64,000 bases of DNA from Synchiropus splendidus (GCF_027744825.2 NC_071339.1:24057501-24121500), one strand, 5' to 3'; shown: positions 53,662 to 63,627, counted from the stretch's first letter. Notes: generated by a model from the letters alone, not told the origin. A program made the numbers and translations.

Positions 53662-53988
53662 TTGTCTAAGGTGACCCTTGACCTCAATCCTCCTGAATCA
53701 TTGGGGGTTGTCACAAATACGCAATTAGCACGATGGATGACGGCTACTTATGCGACGCTGGCCTCACTGGGTTATTTTGAAACAGTTAAGTGTCTGGTAG
53801 GAAACCGACAGCTGGCAAAACCACCCTATGACACAGTATTAATTTTAAAACAGGATAACTTTGCAATGTATCTAGATAATTCTCCTCAGCTGCAGCGTGG
53901 CCTAGAGGAGGAGGAGCGCAGAGAGCCAGAGGAGCCTCGGGTTTTCTTCCGACCCTCCTCTGCGTCTACACCACGCCCCCCAACTTCT

Positions 53989-54066
53989 CTACCCAGGTCC
54001 CCACGTGACGAACGCCCCTCAACCCCTCTACCCAGGTCCCCACAGGGCGAACGACCATCAACGCCC
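53989..54066 (+). repeat. 39-bp tandem repeat in gag (13-residue proline-rich repeat)
   Basis: CTACCCAGGTCCCCAC begins at 53989 and again at 54028, giving two in-frame copies of the peptide pattern LPRSP(R/Q)(D/G)ERPSTP. The repeat keeps the reading frame, so it probably arose while gag was functional. Confidence 0.9.
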
Positions 54067-54337
54067 CCTGTTAACCGCCAGCCCACCCGAATGGTTCGAG
54101 CAAAAGACTCTAGAGGGCGTAGGATAACCTGGGGAGAGTACGACGCCACCAAGTGGCCGTGCGACCCCGGCGAGGAAGAATTAAGAGAACACCCTATGGC
54201 TCATGAGTATGATCCGCTGGTACACCAGCAGCCTCCGGAGCCAGGGTGGAATAAAGAAATAATTACACCCCAGTGGTTTCCTCATGATAGGAAGGAAAGG
54301 GCCCGGAGAATGCGATCTCCCTCAGCAGAGGAAATAG

Positions 54338-54343
54338 GTGAGT
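54338..54343 (+). promoter_or_regulatory. Splice-donor-like site inside gag
   Basis: ATAG|GTGAGT fits the vertebrate donor consensus well. Its use is unproven. A donor within gag could add short Gag leaders to downstream subgenomic RNAs. Confidence 0.3.
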
Positions 54344-54345
54344 GG

Positions 54346-54393
54346 CAAGGAGTGTCAAAATCTTTTAAGCAAGGAGTGTCAAAATCTTTTTAG
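54346..54393 (+). repeat. 24-bp tandem duplication ending in the gag amber stop
   Basis: CAAGGAGTGTCAAAATCTTT occurs at 54346 and at 54370, eight codons apart and in frame. The first copy continues TTAAG, the second TTTAG, so the stop sits precisely at the end of the second copy. A splice-donor-like AG|GTGAGT (54336-54343) lies just upstream. Confidence 0.9.
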
Positions 54394-55659
54394 CGGGCGT
54401 ATCTTGCACGAGGGTATGATGCACACCGAGATTCATTAACTGATATTTACTCTCATATGCCCAGGGCCACTCGCCAGCCGACTGAGCCCTGGGAGGGACA
54501 GTCTCCATGTCCCTCTGAACCCGACGATCAGAGTAGCGATGAATCCGGCAGCGATAGTGACTCGCCTCTGGGTCCGCAGCCAGATCCCCCAACTCCCCCA
54601 AGACAGGGTGGCAGGATGGCCCCCACAGGTAGGATAGGACGGCAGCGCACCCAGCTGGCAGTGTTGATTCTTGCAGGAGGCCCCCTATCGGAGCCCAGGC
54701 AAGACAGTGATGTCAGGGTGTCGAATAAAATTACCCTGGCAGACCTATGCAAAGCACTCCCAAAAAGAAGAGATAAAGAATCCAACTGTGAGTATGTCAG
54801 GAGATTGAATAAGGAGTTATCTCCTGCTCAAATGACTGACCCGTTTATTAGCAAATATGTCTCCAGAGAGAATGGATTAGATTTAGTCCAAGGGCAGACA
54901 TTAATGGATTTGTTAACCTCCAATGTGGCTACTTTACTTACTAGTCAGGTAGAAGCAACCATACGAGATCTGGTTGATAAAGTAAATAGAGGAGAAATGT
55001 CTCTTTTACAGGCTTATTCTTTTCTGGCAGAAGAGGGGGCCGATGAGTCACAGGTTAAGAGTTTTCTGATTCAGATTAACTGCCCTGAGCAAGCAAAATT
55101 AGTTCTGGAGTTCCTCCAAAGCGAAAGGACTCGATGCAAAAACTGAGGTTATCACACGTCACAGCTCCCTCATGGGTGTGAGAAGAGCTCTTAGACAGCA
55201 AAAAGAGAAACAGGATGTATCTGAACCTCGACAGCCAAAAAACGAGCAGAGGGGGAAGTCCCTTCCCCCTACCGAATCGAAACTAGCAAACCAACAGCGC
55301 GCCCCGCCTCGCACTCGATCTTCCTTCCCACCCAGGAAGGATCGAAACCAGCAAGACATCAGACCCGAGAGACAGGGTGGGGCCAAGCGCCCTCCATTCA
55401 ACAAGAATATGAATAGCTCAGGCATGAATACCCACAGGCAGCCTCGCTGGAGGCAGAATCATGCCGACAATCGACCCCAAACAAAGGGGCAAGATCGCCC
55501 CCGTCCGAAACCAGTGTCCGACGAGGACTGGAAAACGATGACCCAAGAGCAAAAAGAAGCGGTAATACTTGCAGCGGCAGGGCGAAATCAGGATCAGGGA
55601 AGGGAACTGACCGCAGCCCAGAGGAAAGTGTTAGAGAAATACGAACCCAAAACCCAATA

Positions 55660-55992
55660 ATGAGGCCTTATAAAGTGCAGATATGGGTTAAAGATCAAAA
55701 AAGAGATTGCTATTATGATACTGGAACAGATATATCCATATTACCGAGAGAATGGATAGATGAAGAACTCGATCGATATTTAATGGAAAAACTGTGGCAA
55801 TAGGGCCTAACCCTTTATTTTCTCCGAATGATTCAGAATGGATTATTGATGCCCCTTCCTCAAATTGGGTGAGAGAACAGGATTACGGCCATAGAAAAAT
55901 TAGTATGTGCCTCGCACATAAAAGACAAGGCACGCTTAGAAAAGATTCTCTATTCGGCCGAAAGGGCTCGATTTAAAAATGATGTAGGATTA
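55660..55992 (+). pseudogene. pro: Retroviral aspartic protease region (start of pol), frameshifted
   Basis: The pro-pol ATG (55660-55662) overlaps the gag stop as TAATG. The active-site motif YYDTGTDISILP follows about 17 residues later, the expected spacing for a retroviral protease that matures Gag and Pol. This phase ends at TAG 55801-55803. The continuing protease-like text (IGPNPLFSP...) is in another phase from about 55794 to 55976, so one frameshift separates the halves. The total space before RT (about 110 codons) is normal for a small retroviral protease, but the flap and the C-terminal GRD-type motif are not convincingly visible. Its position between gag and RT leaves little doubt about identity. 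It is inactive as it stands. Confidence 0.8.
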
Positions 55993-56631
55993 ATGAAAAC
56001 AGAACCATATGTCATTAGGGGTGGTCTCCCCGGTAAACATAAACAATACCCATTAGGAAAATATGAAGATCAATTGCTGGCAGTGTTTAAAGAATTAGAA
56101 CAATTAGGGGTCATTGAGAAAATTAAAGAACCACCCTGCTTAATGCCAGTGCAGGCAGTACCAAAAAAGGACGGTACCGTTAGGCCTGTCCATAATCTGA
56201 AAATGTTAAATGATGTGACAGTGAAAGATACTAGACAAATAATCAATCCCCGACAAACCATGTTAAAAATACGCCCGGGAGAATATAACTCCAGTATTGA
56301 CCTCGCCAATGGATTCTGGTCAGTGCCACTGGCGGAGGAGAGCAGGCCAAAAACTTGTTTTATGATAAAAGGACAGGGCTACATGTGGACCAGGCTGCCC
56401 CAAGGATTTGTAAATTCCCCAAACGCATTTCAGGAAAGAATGGAGAAATTGTTGCATGACTTGCCAGTCACGTGTTATATAGACGATATATTTATCTCCA
56501 CAGAGACAGAAGAAAAACATCTCGAGCTTTTAGAGGAAGTGATCCGGAGACTGAAAGATCATGGAATGAAGATTGGAATTGCTAAATGTGAGATAGATAT
56601 CTGGGTGTTTTGGTTACAAAGCCCGCGATAA
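55993..56631 (+). pseudogene. pol: Reverse transcriptase fingers/palm (pol), reading frame intact here
   Basis: RT copies the RNA genome into DNA. This phase is open for over 210 codons. Visible landmarks are the N-terminal QYPL segment, the VPKKDGTVRPVHNLKMLN block (fingers), the SIDLANGFW block with the first catalytic Asp (about 56299-56301), LPQGF (56395-56409) and the catalytic YIDD (56476-56487). DLANGFW and WTRLPQGF resemble foamy and related class III-like RTs. Near 56605 the expected FLG-type motif is broken and the protein continues in another phase from 56610, which indicates an indel. All three catalytic Asp residues are present in this piece. Confidence 0.93.
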
Positions 56632-57485
56632 CTTCCACTAACGAATATCTCCAACATGTGCACCCTACTACCCTTAAAGAGCTAGAAAAATGCTTTGGAA
56701 AATCGGGGTGGCTGCGAAGCATGATTCCTTATTACTCTACTTTAGCGAGACCTGTTGAGATAATTAAAAATAAGGTCACGTCATTCGACAAGCGGTCCCT
56801 AAAATTAATAGAGCACAATAGAATGCTAACGCCGGAAGAAACAGAAACCTGGAACTGTCTTATTCAACACATTCTTACAGATGGGGTGAAGCTCGCTCCG
56901 TATCGAGATGGACAGAATATCTCCGTGGTAGTGTTGGAGGAAAAGGAAAATGGGGGATACTCGGCAGTCTACGAGGAAAGTAATGACACACCGATTTGCT
57001 ACGTATCTGTTAGATATTCACCCACTGAAAGTCGATTTGCCCCAGCAGAAAGAGAACTGAGGTTATTATGGAAAGTCAATACTGAACTGCCTTCTAACTT
57101 AGGCCAGGTTTATGTAAAATGTACAGTACAGAATGACCTCACCAAAGAAATGGTCAAGGACACGGTGGAGTTTGTTAAAGCTTATGCCTCTAGATGGGGA
57201 AAGTGGAAGCAAATGCTTCTAGATCCAAATTGGTCATTTGTAATGGCTAAGTCTAGGCAGCAGCCTAAAATCCCTACGATGTCTCAACCAGACTATATAG
57301 GGATATACACACTTTTTCCCGAGGGATATTGGGGTTTTCTGTTATACAAACGAGACAACCCGATATATCAGGAAAAAGGAAGAATAGGCAAAACAGCACA
57401 GGAAGCCGTGCTACAGGCAGTTGTCAGCGGGCTACAATATGTGAAAAAGAAGGGAATAAAATCCATACGGATTGTGAAAGTGTGA
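56610..57485 (+). pseudogene. pol: RT thumb/connection and N-terminal RNase H (pol), second frame
   Basis: This is the continuation of pol after a frameshift. TLKELEKCFGKSGWLRSMIP matches the thumb region of retroelement RTs, and ESRFAPAERELRLLW matches the connection segment (usually rYs..EkELLA). RNase H follows: a GIYTLFPEGYWGF block stands where the TDGS motif is expected, and TAQEAVLQAVVSGL supplies the conserved Glu. The first RNase H Asp seems replaced, because the text is YTLF rather than YTDG. The phase ends at a TGA at 57483-57485, but the RNase H text has already continued in the next phase (IHTDCESV). Confidence 0.85.
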
Positions 57486-57680
57486 AAGATAACCTTAAAT
57501 ACTGGCAGCAACGAGACTTCCAGAATTATAAAGGTAAAGAGCTGGAGCACCGTGACTTATGGACAGTGGTGAACCAGGTGCTGGAACATATAAAATTGTG
57601 GGTGACACATGTCAATAGTCACATGGGACTACAAGATTTTGATCACATGGGAAATGATGTGGTCGACAGACTAGTGCAGA
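57430..57680 (+). pseudogene. pol: C-terminal RNase H (pol), third frame
   Basis: In this phase the text HTDCESVKDNL (equivalent of the TDS motif), then WVTHVNSHMG and GNDVVDRL (the His and final Asp region) complete an RNase H domain that degrades the RNA of RNA-DNA hybrids. It is joined to the upstream half only across a frameshift at about 57440-57470. The stretch passes without a break into integrase. Confidence 0.82.
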
Positions 57681-58350
57681 CGAGAGCAGTTGTAGTGGGC
57701 ACCTTGATTTTTCCTGATAAATGGAAGAATGATCAAGGGAAGCTTGTCATCCCTCAGGAAGAGAGGCTGGATTATGTCCAGCATATATATTGCGCTTTGC
57801 TACATGTTGGTAATGAGAGAACGCGGCGATGGATGGTTGATAACGGGATTGAGGCCGGCCCTCTCAAAGACACAATATCGCTGGTTAGACATAATTGTGA
57901 GATATGCATGGAGAAGGGATTGTTACCTCCTATTGCTTATCAAGAAGGCAAAATAGCTGAAGAATTCCCAGGCGTCTATGGACGTAGGTGTCCTGGGGAG
58001 TCACTTTGGTCATTATAAAAAATTCCTGGTAATAGCTGATAATGGGGGAGGACACACCCGAGTCTACCCCATCAAAAAAGAAACCACAACGACAGCAAAA
58101 TAGTGTGTGATGTCATTTATTCAGGGGAACCCAGTCAGAAGCCTCAGATCGGATAATGCCGCCATGTTTACTTCTCAACACTTTCGTTCGTGGTTGGAAC
58201 AGGAGGGGATACGACATGTCTTATCTATCCCGCACCAATCCAACACTAATGGAGTCGCGGAAGGAGGAGCTGAAAACCTGGTGGGCGGGGTTGAATTAAT
58301 GAGATCTGCCCCTTTCACGTTCTGCATGTGGTGCTGGGAGTCGTGGGGGG
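57680..58350 (+). pseudogene. pol: Integrase (pol): HHCC zinc domain and DDE core, frameshift and stop
   Basis: Integrase inserts the provirus. The zinc-binding domain is visible as HIYCALLH followed by CEIC (about 57775-57910). The catalytic core switches phase near 57940-57975 and starts MDVGVLG with the first Asp at 57981. An in-frame TAG at 58101-58103 interrupts it. The second Asp is in SDNAAMF (58152-58154) and the Glu (58260-58262) follows after exactly 35 residues, so the D,D35E triad is preserved in sequence. After the Glu the expected Arg/Asn-rich helix is not clear in any single frame. The domain is recognisable but broken by one frameshift and one stop. Confidence 0.88.
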
Positions 58351-58911
58351 GTCGATACCAAATATTACGTAAAGACACCAACTGCAAGCCATGCATCTGT
58401 GGCCGAAGTGCGGGGGACTGGGCCGTGTGTGATACAGGCACCCCCTGGCAGATAAACCCAGCACAATTTTTGGCGCTACGGCATCGTTTTCATTCAAACG
58501 ATCACCTCATGCAGCTCCCGCTTGCCTTAAGGGCCAGTACTGTTGATTCCTGGAACTGCCCCATCCTGATATATCAGACTATGATGTCTACTAGTGATGA
58601 TAAATTGTCATCGAAGCTGAAAAGGAAACTTTCATTGATCCCCAAGGATACCACCATGAAATGGGAAGACTTCCTCCCGTGGAAGTGGGAGAATGGCTTA
58701 CATCTGTCTAGAGACGGAAACCTATCTTTGCCAGGCTTTAGTTGGAGAAATTGGGAATCCACCTCTTTGGGAAGGTGGTGGACCGAACAATTATGGCCCC
58801 ACAATAAGGAGGTTAAGGGGAAAGTGTACCACCCTGATGTGTACAACTACCCCCATTTATCCAACAATAAAAGGATTTTTACAACTTCTGGGACCTTGCC
58901 CAGACATCCTA
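58263..58911 (+). pseudogene. Degraded C-terminal end of pol / pol-env junction
   Basis: A long open phase continues from the integrase core through this stretch, but its composition (many Trp, Cys and Pro residues) is not clearly an integrase C-terminal domain. Other phases offer plausible short pieces, for example a stretch ending at a TAG at 58709-58711. A run of seven G residues near 58345 is a likely indel site. Pol should end somewhere here, perhaps overlapping the env start. I cannot fix the true frame or the end. Confidence 0.4.
58888..58903 (+). promoter_or_regulatory. Candidate env splice acceptor
   Basis: The stretch TTTTTACAACTTCTGG (from about 58877) and CCTTGCCCAG|A form a pyrimidine-rich tract ending in CAG at 58901-58903, nine bases before the ATG at 58912. 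This is the expected arrangement for a spliced env mRNA. The donor would be 53158 or 54338. Confidence 0.5.
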
Positions 58912-61900
58912 ATGAAGCAAAAGAAGTTAGGGTCTGCACTATTAAGCGTACTCTTATTCTTGTTACTGAAGGTGGCCCTCGAACAGTGTCCGGGGCGGCC
59001 CATGTCCTTATTGCGTCCACCCGCATCGCATGGTACCCGTTGGGGGTCTTCATAGAGGTAAAGACTGGGGATTTGATGATTTTGACCAATGTCTCGATCC
59101 CGGTTGTGCCCTTAGCAAAAGAAAAATTGACTTGGTGGAGGTCAGCTTGGCTGAGGAAAAAATCTAAGCTAAGTCGTACTGGATTTTCTGAGGCTGTTCT
59201 GGATCTGGAGATGCCAGGCAGCACATTTTTCCAGCAGCACCTGAGGCCCCGCCTAGCTGTATATGAGATTGGTCCAGAGGGGGAGAGGAATAATCCCAAA
59301 AACAACTCGGCTATTATGAACCAATCAGGAGAAAAAAGGGAGTCCGAGTTGCAAGAATTAATGCCACCGCCCACTTCTCACCCGCAGGATCTCGATAATC
59401 CTGGGTCAGAAGAGGGAGGGCCCTTAAAAAACGCGATAAAATTAAAAACAGTACACTGTAAAAACTGCACCATTGTGACTCCAGAAACTAGAGAAATACC
59501 CCTACCAATTGCAACAGAGAAAAATGGCACTCAATTTGATCAAGCTTTATGGATGAGACAAGCAGTTGTCTACCTAATATATACGGAGCTGTAAGTGGCA
59601 CGTGTCAATATGCTGAGCAAAAATCTGCTGAACAGGAAATGACAGGTCGGGCTGTCACCGCAAAACCCAGACAGAGACAGCGCCGGAGTGTGAAAAGCTC
59701 TGTGAACAAAATCACAGAAGCAGCTACTATTTGGACAGCTACCATCATGACAATTACCCCCACTATAAATAGTCAGAAACAAAATGCCAATACTACTCAA
59801 AACCAAATGACCACTAGCACAGCTACTTCTGAATCTGAAAGCACCACCATGGCGATAACAGACGGACAAAATCAGGAAGTCACGACCACGGCCCCGACAA
59901 ATCCTGTAGCTACACCTATCTCCACCCTGATCTCTGACCAAATAGAAACCTATGTTTCCCCGCCTGCTATTAATAAGACAATCCCATTATCAAACCACAT
60001 TGAAATTAATAATGACACTTCAGAATCTGCGAGTCCAGATAAGAAGGACACCGCAGATTGTGATATCCAATTTAAAAGTGCCAACGTGTCAGATTGTGAT
60101 AAAGGACTCATGAGCTGGCTTCTTCAGGCATCTCAGGCAGCATATGAAAGGCTGTGTAGATACAAGGCTCAGTGTGGTCAGCAGAACGAAACCTTATGTA
60201 GTTACAATACCTGGGAGGATATAGTATCTCGTTATGGACCCACATCCAAGGAATTCGTAACAGTAAAAGTAAAGCTAATAAATCATGAGGAGATGAGACT
60301 CTCTGGATGGTCCATCGGCATTAGCCCTGTTAAAACCTGCCATTATAGAGTTTTTGCCCAAAAGACGAGACGAGGCTGGACGATGGGAGAAGATAGGTAT
60401 TATCAGACGAAAACATGTCAGAAGATTAATGCTACCCATATATGGGATGCCCCGATTATCAAAAGAATTGAACCAGACAGCTATGATAATAAGACATGGG
60501 AACAAGAACTGTGGGCAACCACGGAAACGCATGGAAATGATGAATGGGATAAATGTAATCAAATAGGACAGCTCCTGTTAGATATAGCCCCCCTGCCTTT
60601 TTCGGCCAACCCTGACCCCGATTTGTTAAACACTGATCCGTCTGACCCTGCTCCTAGAAGAGTGAGAAGAGGGCAGGAGTACACACTTGAGAGCCTATGC
60701 ACTAAAGGAATGTTCCAAAAGGTAGAGGCATAAACCACGTTGTTATCATCTAGTGTTATTTTTGCCTCTATAGTAGCAGCGAATCAAACTAAACACAAAG
60801 GAAAGAAGAAACAACAAATTGCGTTCCTTCTCTCCAAACACGAAGACAGACAATTTGAGAATTGTTTTTATTTGATGGCAAATGGTTCCAGACCATGGTC
60901 GGACGGCAAGCCTCCCCCTGACACTCATTTCAGAGAAGAGGAGGTTTATCCGAGGTGTCAACCAGGAAAAAATTGCAGAAACAGAGGACCTGAAAATGAT
61001 GGAGATGATGCCGACGCACGAGACACCGGATTACGCAATGTTTATTGGAGATGGCATTTGCTATCCACCACCAGTGAACTAAATAAGAACAAAATTAACG
61101 GGACAGGAAAGGCGTACATTGCAGATCAGCACTCAGATAGTAAATTTTGGAAATTATGGCTAAAATACCCTGTCGTGCAGCGAAGGGTCATGTGGTACAA
61201 ATTAGGGGCGCTGCAAGAAAATGGTATATTTTGCCATAACATGCAGTTTAATGATAAAGGAATGGAAGAAGGAAATGATTGTCACAAAGAGCCCTGTGAG
61301 TGTCGAAGGGATCAGATAGGACGAGCAATTCCCATGATGACTCAACAACCCTGGAGGAATTGGGTCAATAATAATCAGTCGACCTGGTGGGCTGAGGCTA
61401 AGCAATGTTTGTCCAAAGTACTAAGGATAAACATTACTCATGTAAGATATGCATATCAGCTCATTAATGAAAAACCTAACAATACAGAAAACAGAATATT
61501 TTATCCTATGAGGGGAGAAGATTGGGCAAGAGCAATGGAGGACTGTACCAAAGACCTACCGGTCAATCTATCCTGTCCACTCCCATCTAGAAACTCCATT
61601 GGTCGACGACCTAGTGGTCAAGGGCAAGGAGACCATAAGTATACTATTTCTCCGACATGTCTAAATAATGAGGCTGAAAGAGACCCCACGGTTTTCTTTA
61701 AAGCATGGGAATGGTCTCAGTTAGCCGGCCTTTTGTTAGGAAAAGGATTAGGATGGAACTCGTTTGACACAGAAAGCTTAGGAATGCTGATATGGCCCCA
61801 TATTGTGTCATATAAAGAACTAAAAGAAAATACTCTTACTGCTCACCAGAAAGGAAAAAAGAATACTACGATAATACATCAATTTCTGGTGGGCTTCGGA

Positions 61901-63598
61901 CTCCCACATCTAACAAACCCATTGAACAATTTGAAGGAAAGACCTAAAAAATATGAGATAGAAGTACAGACTGAGCAAGGGATGTGGGGTTATGACTCAG
62001 TGTTCCAAGAAAATATTACTGAATGGAAGAGACCATCTACGGAAGGACTCCGAGATAATGACCAAAGGACGTGGTATGCTACACTTAAAGAAGCAACATT
62101 ATTGTTTAACCCAAGCCAACTGTGGGGAGATATTACACAAATTACAGGAGGTGAAAGAACCTCGGGAATGGCCCTTCAGGATCAATTAGCTAATTATCAG
62201 AACTTTCTCAGAAGGAAAGAAGTCTCCTGGAATGATTCCAATGGAGAAGTGTCTATTCGGGCCTGGCCCCATTTTAATAACATGATAATTGTCCCGGGGA
62301 AAAATAGTGTACAAAAGGAGGGAATGGGGGTAGAACCTCCCATGAAGTACACAGCGCAGTTTCTGTTGCCCAATCATCTGAAAACAGTCAGACAATATTT
62401 TAAATGATACTCGGAATGGCACCGCGTAAGAACAATTCAGTCATCATTCCCGTTTGTCCACACTACTCTAATGACTACGGAGAGGTTTTTAATAGCAGGT
62501 CTAGACCTCTTTGAGATCAATAATATGAAGAAGACAAAAAACAAAAGATTTGACAAAACTGAATTTAGGAAAACCTGGTTCCCCATCCTAAGCAACATTC
62601 AGTACCCACAGCTCAGATGGCAACCCAATGACCCTGAGTATTTTAATTTAAGTATTACAGGATACCAAAAATGCTTTCCTGCACCTAATTTGAAACCTGA
62701 GGCGGTATACAGTCATGATTCTAATCCATGCGATCCACACCTCTGGGGTTATATTCCGTGTAATACCTCCAGATGTTTTAATGGATCTCGAATAGCTAAA
62801 CAATTAAAAAGAAAACATGAGTCCTATTTTACCACAAGGTGGAGGACACATGGTATACTGTCGAAAAATAGGGAAGAAATGTGTGGACGACTAGGAGTCC
62901 ATGTAGCCGTACCACACTGGCCAAAAGTAGCAGCTCCATTCGGGTTTCTGGAAAGCATAAACCCGGGATTCTTAATGTACAATCGCTATGAAACATACCG
63001 GGATCAGCTATGTGATAAAGACAATGTGCATGCTAAATCACGGACACAGGTATACTCTATAGATGATAGGATTCTTTCAAAAATATCCTATGCCGAAACA
63101 TCCCCACTAGGAAATAGGAGTTGTGTCTATGAAGATTATAGTGCCCCTAAGATTGATACAACTCAAGATATATTTGCTTGTGAAAAATTGGACGACTATT
63201 GGCATATTGTACGTGATTTCCGCACTAAAACCCCGACAGCAGGATGGTTAGGATTCATAGGTATGGTAGCAGAAGCGACGGTGTATGGGGTAGGACAAGG
63301 AGTTCTAGACACGGTAGACGCCGTGTGGGAAATAATTGAATTAATGTGGTGGTACATAAAATGGATACTTATTGTGTTAGCAGTCCTCATAGGTCTTGCT
63401 GCAATCTCTAAAGTAGTCACCTCATGTCGGTGTTTTAACAGTATATGCTGCTATCCGTGCCGTGCAGCCAGCAGACGAAAAGATAGACAAGAAAGAGAGT
63501 TCTTGAAGAAAGCTCTTCGAGACGTTAAGGAAGACATAAGGAAAAAGAAACAAGGAAAATGGAAAAAATCATCGGACGAAGGCTATAGTGAGGTTTAA
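58912..63598 (+). pseudogene. env: Very long retroviral envelope gene (about 1560 codons), interrupted
   Basis: Env mediates receptor binding and membrane fusion. The proposed start (58912) opens a short Lys-flanked hydrophobic segment (LLSVLLFLLL) suited to a signal peptide or leader anchor. The coding text then changes phase at about 59010-59042, again at about 59165 (TAA at 59165-59167, beside an A run) and at about 59550. From there one phase runs to 63598 with in-frame stops at 60731 (TAA) and 62405 (TGA). Two furin-type sites are seen: RQRR (59675-59686) and RVRR (60659-60670). Between them lies a Ser/Thr-rich mucin-like stretch (about 59690-60030) and a Cys-containing domain. About 25 codons after the second site is a hydrophobic LLSSSVIFASIVAA, a possible fusion peptide. 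The C-terminal anchor is at about 63343-63408, followed by a Cys-rich motif and a basic tail ending YSEV. A leader-SU-TM plan with two cleavages recalls foamy viruses; a very long TM recalls WDSV-like epsilonretroviruses. No CX6CC motif was found. Possible compensating shifts lie at 60950-61080. Confidence 0.82.
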
Positions 63599-63607
63599 CT
63601 CAGGGAC

Positions 63608-63625
63608 CTTGCTTATGTCTTACAG
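63608..63625 (+). promoter_or_regulatory. Candidate splice acceptor for the gene downstream of env
   Basis: CTTGCTTATGTCTTACAG is a pyrimidine-rich tract ending in CAG at 63623-63625. The next ATG begins at 63628, two bases downstream. The spacing parallels that at env and suggests a dedicated spliced mRNA. Confidence 0.55.
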
Positions 63626-63627
63626 AT

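Larger units (their letters stand above)
53662..55660 (+). pseudogene. gag: gag polyprotein gene (matrix, capsid, basic C-terminal region), interrupted
   Basis: Gag is the structural polyprotein. The reading runs in one phase from about 53662 to 55146, broken only by an amber stop at 54391-54393, then moves one base on to end at a TAA at 55658-55660. In all it spans about 665 codons. The likely first codon (53662) is TTG in an initiation-like context; the next in-phase ATG is at 53737. The order is: a matrix-like N-terminus, a Pro/Arg-rich linker (about 53935-54090) with a 13-residue tandem repeat, an acidic Ser/Asp-rich stretch (54500-54570), a helical capsid-like part with a major-homology-like ExxxxYxxRL at 54778-54807, and a very basic Arg/Gln/Pro-rich region (55172-55660) without any Cys or zinc knuckle. 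The amber stop lies at the end of a 24-base tandem duplication. The shift near 55100-55146 needs +1 and lacks a slippery site, so it looks like an indel. Assignment as gag rests on position and the MHR-like motif. Confidence 0.82.

Noticed and set aside
53886..54152. Minus-strand open frame opposite gag (Gly/Arg/Ser-rich)
   Set aside because: It is a shadow of the proline/arginine-rich gag repeat. There is no initiation or splice evidence for an antisense gene.
55100..55146. Programmed frameshift within gag (TGCAAAAACTGA)
   Set aside because: The downstream frame needs +1, and CAAAAAC is not a canonical -1 slippery heptamer. A simple indel explains it better.
58847..59374. Minus-strand open frame of 175 codons opposite the pol-env junction
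   Set aside because: It lies opposite coding text with a signal-peptide-like segment and mixed phases. It has no motif or promoter and is likely a chance frame.
59440..59470. CXXC (CKNC) as the SU isomerase-like motif of gamma-type Env
   Set aside because: It lies in the leader-side region before the first furin site, and no matching CX6CC was found in the TM part.
60882..61082. Independent small gene overlapping env in another frame
   Set aside because: It is more likely a pair of compensating indels in env or a chance frame. There is no start context or splice site of its own.
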